The translations under genes and the position numbers were made by a program. Of a stretch of 33,313 nt of DNA, positions 1 through 7,747 are shown one piece after another (the stretch's first letter is position 1; the number at the start of each line of letters is the position of its first letter). This stretch comes from Duganella callida (GTDB lineage Bacteria > Pseudomonadota > Gammaproteobacteria > Burkholderiales > Burkholderiaceae_D): contig NZ_SPVG01000028.1 of the NCBI RefSeq assembly GCF_004614165.1, positions 1-33,313 of the forward strand, written 5' to 3'. The notes below the pieces were generated by a model. The model was not told where the DNA came from and ran no database searches. It saw nothing but the letters and a program-made list of their open reading frames with translations.

Positions 1-28
1 CTCTACCGTAGCGATCGCTACGGTAGAG
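1..28. repeat. perfect 28-bp palindrome at the window edge
   Basis: The first 14 bases (CTCTACCGTAGCGA) are followed directly by their exact reverse complement, with GCGATCGC at the centre. It lies 33 bp beyond the stop codon of the minus-strand amylase gene. It could form the stem of a terminator for that gene, but any T-tract would lie outside the window, so this cannot be judged. It could also be a protein-binding site or one end of a larger repeat cut by the window border. Confidence 0.7.
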
Positions 29-35
29 CCCGTGA

Positions 36-58
36 CGCAATGAAAGACCTGACCCCGG
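36..58 (-). repeat. REP-like element with CCGGGGTCAG core (single arm)
   Basis: Read on the minus strand this begins CCGGGGTCAGGTCT, close to both arms of the inverted repeat at 25594-25659. It sits just downstream of the amylase stop codon. The part at 53-71 can also fold as a small hairpin over the stop codon. Similar GGGGTCAG sequences are, to my knowledge, common intergenic repeats in Oxalobacteraceae and other proteobacteria and are often linked to REP-associated tyrosine transposases. That link is from memory and not shown here. Confidence 0.4.
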
Positions 59-61
59 AGT

Positions 62-1354
62 TTATTCGGGGACGATGATGCGCCAGCGCCAGGGTTTGAG
101 GTAGGCCGGGCCTTCGTCGCCGGCCAGCTTGTATTTCTGCAGCTGGCCGGTGGGGTTGACGATCACGCGCACGTGGTTGGCGCCCTGCTGGCGCCTGAAG
201 GCAAACAGCTGCTCGTTGCCGACGTCCAGCAGTTGCACCGCGCCGCCGGCCGCGCCGTTCCACAGGGCCGGGTTCTGCTTCTTCAGCGCGTTCAGGCCGC
301 CGAAGAAGCCTTCCAGTTCCCAGTTCTTCCAGTCGATCGGGTCTTTTTCGAAGAACGCGAGCTTCTTGTCCAGCCTGGCTTCCTGGCCGTTGTACACCAG
401 CGGGATGCCGGGCAGGGTGTAGCTGAGCACCGCCATCGCGCCCCAGGCCGGGCCGTACAAGTCCTTGTCGGCGCCTTCCCACGAGTTGATGTCGTGGTTG
501 CTGGTGAATTGCAGCCGGAAGGCGTCGCGCGGGTAGGCTTTCGGCGGCGTGCTGACGTAGGCGCGCAGTTCGGCGGCGCCGGCCTGGCCCTTGCCGATCT
601 TTTTCATGATGCCGTTCAGCGGCCAGTCGTAGCTGGCGTCGAAGGCGCGTTCGTGCAGCGCGACGTCGTCCGCTTCGGCCAGCATGAACACCGGCTTGAT
701 CTTGTCCAGCTGCGCGCGCGCCTGGTCCCAGAACGCGGTCGGCACCATGCCGGCGGCATCGGCGCGGAAGCCGTCGACGCCGACTTCCTTGACCCAGAAC
801 GCCATCGCCTGCGTCATCGCCGGCCACAGCGCCTGGTTGGCGTAATCGAGGCCGATGACGTCGGCCCATTCCTCGGTCTCGCCGGCGCCGTTCTTGAAGC
901 TGACCGAGGTGATTTCGCCCTTGTCGTTTTTCTTGTACCAGTCCGGATGCTGCTCGGCCCACGGGTGGTCCCAGGCGGTGTGGTTGCCCACCCAGTCGAG
1001 GATCACGTGCATGCCCAGGGCGTGCGCCTGCTTGACCAGTTTGCGCAGGTCGTCGATGCTGCCGAACTCCGGATTGACCGCGGTGTAGTCCTTGACCGCG
1101 TAGTAGCTGCCCAGCGTGCCCTTGCGGTTCTTTTCGCCGATCGGGTAGACCGGCATCAGCCACAGGATGTCGACGCCCATCTGCTTCAGGTTGGGCAGGC
1201 TGGCGGCGAAGGCGTTGATGGTGCCTTCCTTGCTGTACTGGCGCAGATTGACTTCGTAGATACTGGAGCTGCGCGACCATGCCGGGTGTTTGGTCTCGGC
1301 GTGGGCGGCGGTGAACAGGGACGCCAGCATCAGCGCGGCGGCAAGCTTTTTCAT
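62..1354 (-). CDS. exported GH13 alpha-amylase family glycosidase
   Basis: A 430-residue enzyme expected to hydrolyse alpha-1,4-glucans or maltodextrins in the periplasm or outside the cell. Residues 1-19 are a typical signal peptide (MKKLAAALMLASLFTAAHA). The GH13 barrel follows: the strand-3 region reads GMHVILDWVGNHT, the nucleophile Asp is D199 in GFRADAAG, the acid/base Glu is E227 in MLAEADD, and the transition-state Asp is D288 in TSNHDIN. A short C-terminal beta domain completes it. It is small for the family, like many cyclomaltodextrinase or alpha-amylase relatives, so exact substrate is open. The start has a strong AAGGGAG Shine-Dalgarno that overlaps the stop of the upstream S9 peptidase gene, with only 9 bp between them, so the two are co-transcribed and probably coupled in translation. 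Confidence 0.93.
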   Translation of the reverse strand: MKKLAAALMLASLFTAAHAETKHPAWSRSSSIYEVNLRQYSKEGTINAFAASLPNLKQMGVDILWLMPVYPIGEKNRKGTLGSYYAVKDYTAVNPEFGSIDDLRKLVKQAHALGMHVILDWVGNHTAWDHPWAEQHPDWYKKNDKGEITSVSFKNGAGETEEWADVIGLDYANQALWPAMTQAMAFWVKEVGVDGFRADAAGMVPTAFWDQARAQLDKIKPVFMLAEADDVALHERAFDASYDWPLNGIMKKIGKGQAGAAELRAYVSTPPKAYPRDAFRLQFTSNHDINSWEGADKDLYGPAWGAMAVLSYTLPGIPLVYNGQEARLDKKLAFFEKDPIDWKNWELEGFFGGLNALKKQNPALWNGAAGGAVQLLDVGNEQLFAFRRQQGANHVRVIVNPTGQLQKYKLAGDEGPAYLKPWRWRIIVPE

Positions 1355-1363
1355 AAAACTCCC

Positions 1364-3715
1364 TTATTTCAAGGTGCGTTCAAACAGTTGATAGATGCGG
1401 CGGTACTCGTCGTACCACGATTCGGCGTGGACGAAGCTGTGCCGCTCCAGCGGGTACGAGGCCAGCTCCCAGTTATCCTTTTTCAGTTCGATGAAGCGCT
1501 GCGCCATGCGCACCGAGTCCTGGTAGAACACGTTGTCGTCGACCATGCCGTGCGCGATCAGCAGGTGGCCTTTGAGCTGGCCGGCGTATTCGATCGGCGA
1601 GGAGATCCTGTACGCGTCCGGGTCCAGTTCCGGCGAGTTGAGGATGTTGGCGGTGTACTCGTGGTTGTAGGTGGTCCAGTCGGTGACGGGACGCAGCGCG
1701 GCGCCGGCCTTGAACTGGTCGGGCGCGCGCAGCAGCGCGATCAGGGTCATGAAGCCGCCGTAGCTGCCGCCGTAGATGCCGACGTTGGCGGCGTCGCCCT
1801 GCTGGTTGGCGACCATCCAGTTCAGGCCATCGATGTAGTCCTCCAGTTCCGGATGGCCCATCTGGCGGTAGATGGCGGTGCGCCAGTTGCGGCCGTAGCC
1901 GAGCGAGGCGCGGTAGTCCATGTCCAGCACGATGTAGCCCTTCTGCACCAGCAGGTTGTGGAACATCTGCTCGCGGAAGTAGTTCGGGTAGCGCAGCGTG
2001 GTGTTCTGCAGGTAGCCGGCGCCGTGCACGAACATCACCACCGGATATTTTTTGCCCGCTTCCAGCGTGGCCGGACGATACAGCTTGGCCCAGACCGGAT
2101 CGGCGCCGTGAGTCGATGGCACGGCGACGATCTGCGGCTGTATCCATTCGCGCGCCTTGTAGTCGGCGCTGCGGGTGTCGGTCAGCTGGGTCAGCGCGCC
2201 GCCGCTGCTGGCGACGGTGCCGATCTGCGCCGGCATGTAGGCGGTCGAGTAGCGCACCAGCAGCTTGCGGCCGTCCGGCGACAGGGTGTAGCCTTCGACG
2301 CCGCCCTGCGCGGTCAGCTCCTTCAGCGCGCCGTCCCTGGCGTTGGCGGAGCAGACTTCATAGGTGCCCGGCAGTTTCGGATTGCACAGGAAGTAGGCGG
2401 TGCCGCCGTCGGCCGACCATTTGACGTCCGAGGCTTCCCACTTGCCGGAGGTGAGGGCGTGCGATTTGCCGTCGGCCGTCATGGTGTAGATGTGGGCGTA
2501 GCCGCTTTCTTCCGACTGGTACCACAGGGTGCTGTTGTCCGGCTGCCAGCCGAAGTCGTTGTAGCGGTTGTTGACCCAGGCCAGGTCGGTCAGGCGGTGC
2601 AGTGGTTTCAGTTTGGCCGCGGTCAGGTCGACGGCGGCAATCCAGCGGTCCTTGTTGTCGATCGATTGCGCCATCACGGCCACGCGCTTGCCGTCGGCGC
2701 TCCAGCGGATCGAATCCTCGCGGTGTTCGAAGCGCAGGCCGCGATTGCCTTTCAGCGCATCGAGCTTGTGCTCGGCGCGCAGCTGGGCCAGCGGGTCTTC
2801 CTTGATGCCGGGCAGGTCGTCGAAGGACAGGTCGGTGACCTTGCGCGTCGCCGTTTCAATCAGTTTCAGCTGGTGCTGCAGCGGGCCGGCCTCGCTGACG
2901 CGCTTGCGCTCGTCGTCGGTCTCCTCGTAGCCCGACTCGGTGACGTAGCGCGGCATCTTGCCGATACGGCGCTTGTCGCCATCCTTGGCGGCGGTGACCA
3001 CCAGCAGATAGCGCCCGTCCGGCGACAGCGCGCTGGTCTCGATGGCGACCTTCTCGCCCAGGTAGATGGGCAGCGGCGCGCGCGTGGCGTCGGCGCTGCG
3101 CTCGGCGTTGCGCTGGTCGCGCGTTTCGTCCTTCTCCTGCTTGACGCGCGCCAGCGTGGAGATCAGGCGCAGCTGCATGTCGCGGCGGAAGTCGGGGTCC
3201 GGCGCGGCGTCGGGATCCTTTGCGGTGCGCAGCATGGCCACCGGGCCGGCGACGCGGTCGGCGCGGCTCCAGCTGTACCAGTCGGTGCCGACGCGGAACT
3301 GCACGTGGTTACCGTCGGCCGAGTATTGCGGATCGGCGGCCTGGGTGGAGCCGCGCCAGATCTGCGTCAGCGCGCCGCTTTTCAGGTCGCGCTCGAACAC
3401 GTCGCCGTTGCGCAGCAGGATGGCGCGCGTGTGTTCGCGGTTGTAGACCGGATCGGCGCTGTCCATGTTGGCCAGCTGTTTGTCCTCGACCACCTTGGCG
3501 GCGCTGCCGTTCAGCAGATAGGTATCGCGTACGGCGGAGCCGTTGCGTTTCTGCTTGTAGTAGATCTGGCGGCTGTCCCAGCCCCACCAAGCCGATTCGA
3601 CCGGATTGCCGATCCAGTCCGGATTGGCCATGGCCTGGTCCAGGGTGATGGGAGTGGGGGCTGCGGAGACTGCGCTGGCCGCGGCGGCGGCAAGGAGGGA
3701 CAATACAAAACGCAT
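1364..3715 (-). CDS. exported S9 family peptidase, dipeptidyl-peptidase-IV-like
   Basis: A 783-residue serine peptidase predicted to remove dipeptides from peptide N-termini in the periplasm. A signal peptide ends near residue 19 (SAVSAAP). A beta-propeller with repeated SPDG/SADG blade motifs fills the first two thirds and includes a YQSEESGYAH segment resembling the double-Glu motif that holds the substrate amino terminus in DPP IV. The C-terminal alpha/beta-hydrolase domain has the complete triad: S651 in GGSYGGFM, D726 in HGMVDDNV (very like the DPP IV motif HGTADDNV) and H759 in LERHSF. The start has no clear Shine-Dalgarno but places the signal peptide correctly. It is the first gene of a two-gene unit with the amylase; the MFS gene ends 72 bp upstream on the same strand and could also read through. 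Confidence 0.93.
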   Translation of the reverse strand: MRFVLSLLAAAAASAVSAAPTPITLDQAMANPDWIGNPVESAWWGWDSRQIYYKQKRNGSAVRDTYLLNGSAAKVVEDKQLANMDSADPVYNREHTRAILLRNGDVFERDLKSGALTQIWRGSTQAADPQYSADGNHVQFRVGTDWYSWSRADRVAGPVAMLRTAKDPDAAPDPDFRRDMQLRLISTLARVKQEKDETRDQRNAERSADATRAPLPIYLGEKVAIETSALSPDGRYLLVVTAAKDGDKRRIGKMPRYVTESGYEETDDERKRVSEAGPLQHQLKLIETATRKVTDLSFDDLPGIKEDPLAQLRAEHKLDALKGNRGLRFEHREDSIRWSADGKRVAVMAQSIDNKDRWIAAVDLTAAKLKPLHRLTDLAWVNNRYNDFGWQPDNSTLWYQSEESGYAHIYTMTADGKSHALTSGKWEASDVKWSADGGTAYFLCNPKLPGTYEVCSANARDGALKELTAQGGVEGYTLSPDGRKLLVRYSTAYMPAQIGTVASSGGALTQLTDTRSADYKAREWIQPQIVAVPSTHGADPVWAKLYRPATLEAGKKYPVVMFVHGAGYLQNTTLRYPNYFREQMFHNLLVQKGYIVLDMDYRASLGYGRNWRTAIYRQMGHPELEDYIDGLNWMVANQQGDAANVGIYGGSYGGFMTLIALLRAPDQFKAGAALRPVTDWTTYNHEYTANILNSPELDPDAYRISSPIEYAGQLKGHLLIAHGMVDDNVFYQDSVRMAQRFIELKKDNWELASYPLERHSFVHAESWYDEYRRIYQLFERTLK

Positions 3716-3787
3716 CGGTTGTTTCGCTTTGAGTTGGGATGATCGGAAGCGCCGGATCGCGGCGCGTTCCAGATTCTAGCCCAAGCT

Positions 3788-5182
3788 TCAGCGGCGGGCC
3801 ATCTTATCGGTTTCGCCGTGGCCGGCGCTGGGACCGCCGCGGCGCGGCGCCAGGCGCAAGGCCGCGAGCAGGCAGACGCCGGCGGCCAGGTACAGCACCA
3901 CCAGCGACGCCAGCATGGCGGCGCTGTCGCCCCAGCGCAGCATGCGTTCGCCGAGCAGGGGGCCGAGCGCGCCGCCGATCAGCCCCAGGCTGCCGACCAG
4001 CGCGATGCCGGTCGCGGCGCGGCCGCGGTTCAGCAGTTCGGTGAGGATGGCGGTCAGCAGCGGCGAGGCGGCGGCGATGCCCAGCGAGGCCAGGGTCAGC
4101 CCGGCCAGCGACCAGGCCAGTTCCTTGTCGGCGGCGATGGCCAGCGCCAGGCCGCCGGCGGCCAGCACCATGCAGGCGACGAAGTGGCCGCGCCGCTCGC
4201 GCCGGCGGTCGGAGTCGTAGCAGATGGCGATCATGCCGACCACGCCGGCCAGGTTGGGAATGGCGGCCAGCACGCCCAGTTGCAGATGGCTGCCCGCGCC
4301 CCAGCGCTGCAGCAGCGACGGCGACCACGAGACCAGGTCGTAACTGGCGCCGATCAGCAGCAGGTTGGCGGCGGCCAGCAGCATGATGGCCGGCTCGCGC
4401 AGCAGCGACCAGATCAGGGCAGGAGCCGATGGCGCGGGCTGCGGCTCGTCTTCTTCATCGGCGGGGCCGGACAGCGCCTCCTCGTCGCGCTCCAGATCCT
4501 GCCCGATCATCTGCTGCTCGAACGACGACAGCCAGCTGGCGTCCTCCGGTTTCTCGTCGAGGTGGAACCAGGCGCCGACGCCCAGCAACGCGGCCGCGAA
4601 GCCCTGCAGCAGCAGCATCCATTGCCAGCCACTGAGGCCGCCGACATCATGCATGGTGGCCAGTGTGGCGGCGCACAGCGGCCCGGCGCCGACGCCGGCC
4701 AGCAGCGCGGCCGACGAGAACAGCGCGAACGCGCGCGCACGCCGCGCCGCCGGATACCACCAGGTCAGGTACAGGATCACGCCGGGGAAGAAGGCCGCCT
4801 CGAAGACGCCCAGCAGGAAGCGGATGATGTAGAACTCCAACGGCTCGCGCACGAAGGCGCCGGCGGCGGCGCTGAAGCCCCAGCACAGCATGATGCGCAG
4901 CAGCGTCTTGCGCGCGCCGATTTTTTCGATCAGCAGATTGCCGGGCAGCGCGCACAGGAAGTAGCCGATGAAGAACACGCCGGCGCCGAGCGCATACACA
5001 TGTTCGCTGAAATCGAGACTGGCGCCCATCTGCAGCTTGGCGTAGCTGACGTTGACGCGGTCGAGGAAGGCCACCGCATAGCACAGCATCAGCAGCGGCA
5101 GCAGACGCCAGCTGACCTTGCGGTAGATCGCGTCCATGCCGGCCGCGCCGCGCAGGTGGAGGATACGGGCGCCGTGGCTCAT
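3788..5182 (-). CDS. MFS transporter, anion:cation symporter (ACS) type
   Basis: A 464-residue inner-membrane permease with about 12 hydrophobic helices. The first loop (AFLDRVNVSYAKLQMG) and the second helix region (GYFLCALPGNLLIEKIGARK) match the signature of the ACS branch, whose members take up organic anions such as tartrate, glucarate or phthalate derivatives with protons. The central loop near residues 220-250 is acidic (DEEALSGPADEEDE), as usual between the two six-helix halves. The start has a GAGGGAGA ribosome site about 8 bp upstream. The 225 bp upstream (5183-5407) hold no gene; its promoter should lie there. It is followed at 72 bp by the S9/amylase pair. The substrate cannot be read from the sequence or neighbours. 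Confidence 0.88.
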   Translation of the reverse strand: MSHGARILHLRGAAGMDAIYRKVSWRLLPLLMLCYAVAFLDRVNVSYAKLQMGASLDFSEHVYALGAGVFFIGYFLCALPGNLLIEKIGARKTLLRIMLCWGFSAAAGAFVREPLEFYIIRFLLGVFEAAFFPGVILYLTWWYPAARRARAFALFSSAALLAGVGAGPLCAATLATMHDVGGLSGWQWMLLLQGFAAALLGVGAWFHLDEKPEDASWLSSFEQQMIGQDLERDEEALSGPADEEDEPQPAPSAPALIWSLLREPAIMLLAAANLLLIGASYDLVSWSPSLLQRWGAGSHLQLGVLAAIPNLAGVVGMIAICYDSDRRRERRGHFVACMVLAAGGLALAIAADKELAWSLAGLTLASLGIAAASPLLTAILTELLNRGRAATGIALVGSLGLIGGALGPLLGERMLRWGDSAAMLASLVVLYLAAGVCLLAALRLAPRRGGPSAGHGETDKMARR

Positions 5183-5407
5183 GATGCGATCTCCCTCGGG
5201 GCAGGCTGCGCGTTCCAGGGCTGACGGCGGAGATCCGGAAGCGCAAAATCGGTGGCGGGATCGGGCTGCATATGGGCCATATTAGCCCGCACGATATTGC
5301 TTAGGCAAGCGTTCGCGGCGCGCGCGCAGGCGCAAAACAACAGCGCCACCGCAGCGCGCGAATGCGCACTACTTTGGCGCAGATGCTGGCTTCAGGAGCG
5401 GCGCGAA

Positions 5408-5974
5408 TCAGACCGCCGCGGCGGCGCCGCGCAGCGCGCGCGACTGCTCGCGGTTGCGGCTTGCCTGTGTGCGGCTGTCGTCATTATCCTGTTCGAGGAA
5501 TTTGCTGCCGATTTCGAACCACTCATCGCTGGAGATCACCTTCTGCGCCAGCGGCAACAGTTCCTGTTCTTCCTTGTCCAGCCGCTTGAGCAGATTCTGG
5601 CAATACAGATCGATGGCCTTGCACAGGAACCTGCCTTGCGAGGCGCTGCGGCGCATGGCGCGGTGCAGGCAGCGGTAGACGGCGTTGAGCATGGCGCTGC
5701 CGCGCTGGCTCAGACATTCGAGGTCGTTCATGAGGGCGGTGCAATTCGAATCGGCCGCGCGCACGGCGGGCATCAGGCAGGCTTCGACCTTGCGCTGGTG
5801 GCGCGCTTCGGCGAAGCGGGTCAATTCCTGCAGCTGGGACTCGATGAACACAGGATCGATTTCCTGCGGGCGGCGCGCGCTGGTCTGCACATATTGCAGC
5901 AGGCGCGAAATGAAGTGGCGTTCCTTCTTTTGCTCGATCGAGAGCGTCAACAAGACATAGGTGGCAGTAAGCAT
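5408..5974 (-). CDS. hemerythrin-like helical protein with degenerate metal site
   Basis: A 188-residue, mostly helical cytoplasmic protein without signal peptide. The segment NLLKRLDKEEQELLPLAQKVISSDEW near residues 130-155 resembles the last helix pair of HHE/hemerythrin proteins (H-x3-EE-x2-LFPLA...W), and similar proteins in related genera are, as I recall, annotated as hemerythrin-domain proteins. The histidine normally found before the EE pair is arginine here and few other His residues occur, so diiron binding is doubtful. I chose the ATG at 5974 (MLTATYVLL) because GGGAAA lies just upstream; the in-frame upstream ATG at 6019 adds an arginine-rich stretch with no ribosome site. The C-terminal 25 residues are polar and likely disordered. 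The function is unknown. Confidence 0.7.
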   Translation of the reverse strand: MLTATYVLLTLSIEQKKERHFISRLLQYVQTSARRPQEIDPVFIESQLQELTRFAEARHQRKVEACLMPAVRAADSNCTALMNDLECLSQRGSAMLNAVYRCLHRAMRRSASQGRFLCKAIDLYCQNLLKRLDKEEQELLPLAQKVISSDEWFEIGSKFLEQDNDDSRTQASRNREQSRALRGAAAAV

Positions 5975-6291
5975 GGCGTTTCCCGTATTTCGATGACTTC
6001 GGCTGCGCGGTAACGTCATAGAGGAGCGGTCGCGCCCGAGGTGAAGCTGCTACCTTAGCGCGCCCAGCGGCTCATATAACGCCGAGTTACAATTGTTCAC
6101 AACTGATTGTGAGGCAATACAAAGCGAAGCATTGCCGGCGGGGAAAACGGATTACGCACACGCCAAGCCGGCGGGGAGCGTGTGCTTTTGCACCTGGCTG
6201 AGTCCACGATTATGCGCCCATTTGGCGCCGGAAAATACGCGCTTTCTTGCGTGCGCCAAAAATTTTGTATCAATCGAGTCCCGACTTTTTA
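5975..6291. other. non-coding stretch with inverted repeats
   Basis: 317 bp between the SDR gene and the hemerythrin-like gene, both on the minus strand. No convincing gene is present. Three inverted repeats are visible: TCACAA-CTGA-TTGTGA at 6097-6112; GCACACGC with GCGTGTGC (6156-6185); and TTTGGCGC with GCGCCAAA (6221-6260), with an inner ACGC/GCGT stem. The last may be the terminator of the SDR transcript, although no clear T-tract follows on that strand. The first may be an operator for the hemerythrin-like gene, which starts about 120 bp away. Confidence 0.5.
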
Positions 6292-6999
6292 TCAGGCGCG
6301 GGCGGCGCCGAGGTAGTAGCTGCGCGGCAGGCTGAAGCCGGCTTTGACCTGGCGCGAGACTTCGTCGGTCAGCACTTCGTCTTCGTTGGCCTCGAGCGCG
6401 GTGACGATGGCGCTGGCGATGTCGGCCGGCGCCGATTTCGGCGCGTCGATGCCGGCGGTCATGTCGGTGTCCATGTAGCCCATGTGCGCCGCCAGCACTT
6501 GCGTGTTCTGGCCGGCCAGTTCGCCGCGCAGGCTGTTGCTCAGGCCCCAGGCCGCCGCCTTGGAGGCGCTGTAGGTGCCGGTGCTCGGGAAGCTCAGCCA
6601 AGCCAGCGCCGACAGGATGTTGATGATGGCGCCGCCGCCGTTCCTGCCCAGCACGGGAGCGAACGCGTGGCTCAGCGCCAGCGGGGCGAAGAAGTTGACT
6701 TCGAATTCGTCACGCGCCGCCTGCAGCGCGTCGGCGGTGGTGGCGCCGCTGCCGGTGGAGATGCCGGCGTTGTTGATCAGGATGGTCAGGTCGGGGATCG
6801 CCCGCACGGCGGCGGCAACGTCCGCGGCATTGGTCACGTCCAGCTGGAGCGGCGTGACGCCGGCGATGTCCACCGTGGCCGGGTTGCGCGCGGCGGCGTA
6901 GACTTTGCGGGCGCCCGCCTTGACGGCGGCTTCGGCCAGGGCTTTGCCCAGACCACGGTTGGCACCAGTGACCAGGACGACGGCGTCTTTGAATTTCAT
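6292..6999 (-). CDS. short-chain dehydrogenase/reductase (SDR)
   Basis: A 235-residue classical SDR, a cytoplasmic NAD(P)(H)-dependent oxidoreductase. The Rossmann motif TGANRGLGKAL is near residues 10-20, the structural NNAG motif follows, and the catalytic YSASK (Tyr and Lys) lies near residues 150-155. I place the start at 6999 (MKFKDAVVLVTG) because AGGAAA lies 6 bp upstream; the in-frame ATG at 7029 would fall inside the operator block. The TetR regulator gene lies upstream on the same strand, and the gap between them carries a copy of the palindromic site also found in front of the regulator, so expression is probably released by the same signal. The context suggests reduction of a reactive carbonyl or electrophile, but the substrate is unknown. 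Confidence 0.92.
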   Translation of the reverse strand: MKFKDAVVLVTGANRGLGKALAEAAVKAGARKVYAAARNPATVDIAGVTPLQLDVTNAADVAAAVRAIPDLTILINNAGISTGSGATTADALQAARDEFEVNFFAPLALSHAFAPVLGRNGGGAIINILSALAWLSFPSTGTYSASKAAAWGLSNSLRGELAGQNTQVLAAHMGYMDTDMTAGIDAPKSAPADIASAIVTALEANEDEVLTDEVSRQVKAGFSLPRSYYLGAARA

Positions 7000-7027
7000 G
7001 ATGTTTCCTTTCAAGGTAGGTTGTTTC

Positions 7028-7050
7028 AATATGACCGGTCGTCTTAAAAA
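7028..7050 (-). promoter_or_regulatory. TetR-type operator and -10 region of the SDR gene
   Basis: A 23-bp block identical to 7654-7676, with the palindromic core GACCGGTC at 7033-7040. On the minus strand it includes a CATATT -10 candidate (7028-7033), but the -35 position (CGGCCG) is poor. It ends 28 bp before the SDR start codon. Exact duplication in front of both the regulator and its neighbour is what is expected of the regulator's own binding site. Confidence 0.8.
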
Positions 7051-7068
7051 CGGCCGAAAAAAAATGGC

Positions 7069-7647
7069 TCAGGCCAGCACCCGGCCCAGCACCATGCGTA
7101 CAAAACGGTCCAGCGGTTCACGGCTTTGCTCGGCTTTGGCGCGCAGGACGGCGCCTTGCCAGGCGTCGTTGACGAAGGCGGCCAGGTCCTCGGCCGGCAG
7201 TGCGCTGGCGATGCTGCCGTCGCGCTGGCCCTCGGCGATCACTGCCGCCAGCAGCGCGCCCGAGCCGGCAAACGCCTGGCGCATCGCCACCCGCATGGCC
7301 GGGATCTGGTTCGACAGTTCGGTGCTGAAATTGCCCAGCATGCAGCCATGGTTGTAATCGTTGGCGGTATTGCCGGCGATCATGCGGTCGAAATACTGGC
7401 GCAGGCGCTGCAGCGGCGCCACCGAACGGTCTTTCAGCAGCGCGGCGATCTGGCCGACGCCATCGGTATAACGTTGCACGACCTCCAGCCCCAGCGCTTC
7501 CTTGCTGCTGAAGTGGTTGTAGAACGAGCCCTTCGGCACGCCGGCGGCGTCGGTAATATCCTGGACGCTGGTTGCATTGAACCCCTTGCTGTGCAGCAGG
7601 TTCAAGCTGGTGCTGACGATTTGCTCTTTGACGTTAGGTTTGGCCAT
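7069..7647 (-). CDS. TetR/AcrR family repressor, NemR-like
   Basis: A 192-residue DNA-binding repressor. The N-terminal helix-turn-helix spans roughly residues 25-46 (VQDITDAAGVPKGSFYNHF). The ligand domain carries GCMLGNFSTELS with C102, at the place where E. coli NemR has its electrophile-sensing Cys106 (GCLTVKLSAEV); total length is also close to NemR (199 residues). I infer sensing of quinones, aldehydes or other electrophiles. The start at 7647 (MAKPNVKEQ) is chosen over the upstream ATG at 7749, because the extra 34 residues would be translated from the promoter and operator. The promoter and operator directly upstream point to autorepression, and the second operator copy points to control of the SDR gene. 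Confidence 0.92.
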   Translation of the reverse strand: MAKPNVKEQIVSTSLNLLHSKGFNATSVQDITDAAGVPKGSFYNHFSSKEALGLEVVQRYTDGVGQIAALLKDRSVAPLQRLRQYFDRMIAGNTANDYNHGCMLGNFSTELSNQIPAMRVAMRQAFAGSGALLAAVIAEGQRDGSIASALPAEDLAAFVNDAWQGAVLRAKAEQSREPLDRFVRMVLGRVLA

Positions 7648-7653
7648 GTGTTT

Positions 7654-7682
7654 AATATGACCGGTCGTCTTAAAAAAGTCAA
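7654..7682 (-). promoter_or_regulatory. promoter of the TetR gene with embedded operator
   Basis: On the minus strand a -35 TTGACT (7677-7682) and -10 CATATT (7654-7659) are separated by exactly 17 bp. The GACCGGTC palindrome (7659-7666) lies at the -10 end of that spacer, so a bound repressor would block RNA polymerase. The block 7654-7676 is identical to 7028-7050 in front of the SDR gene. Confidence 0.8.
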
Positions 7683-7747
7683 GAAACTTTTTTAAAAACG
7701 GTGCCGGCAGTATAGTTATGGCAATAACCATATCAGAGGGAAACGCC

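Noticed and set aside
173-3742. A 1189-codon open frame on the plus strand, opposite the amylase and S9 genes
   Set aside because: It is the antisense shadow of GC-rich genes: the composition is dominated by Arg, Val, Ala and Gln, no family motif or ribosome site is seen, and the minus-strand genes have complete catalytic motifs.
6097-6112. The TCACAA/TTGTGA repeat as a CRP site
   Set aside because: CRP sites read TGTGA-N6-TCACA; here the half-sites are in the reverse order with a 4-base spacer.
6093-6335. A possible 80-residue peptide in the gap left of the SDR gene
   Set aside because: No ribosome site, and it runs into the end of the SDR gene on the opposite strand; the stretch is better explained by hairpins.
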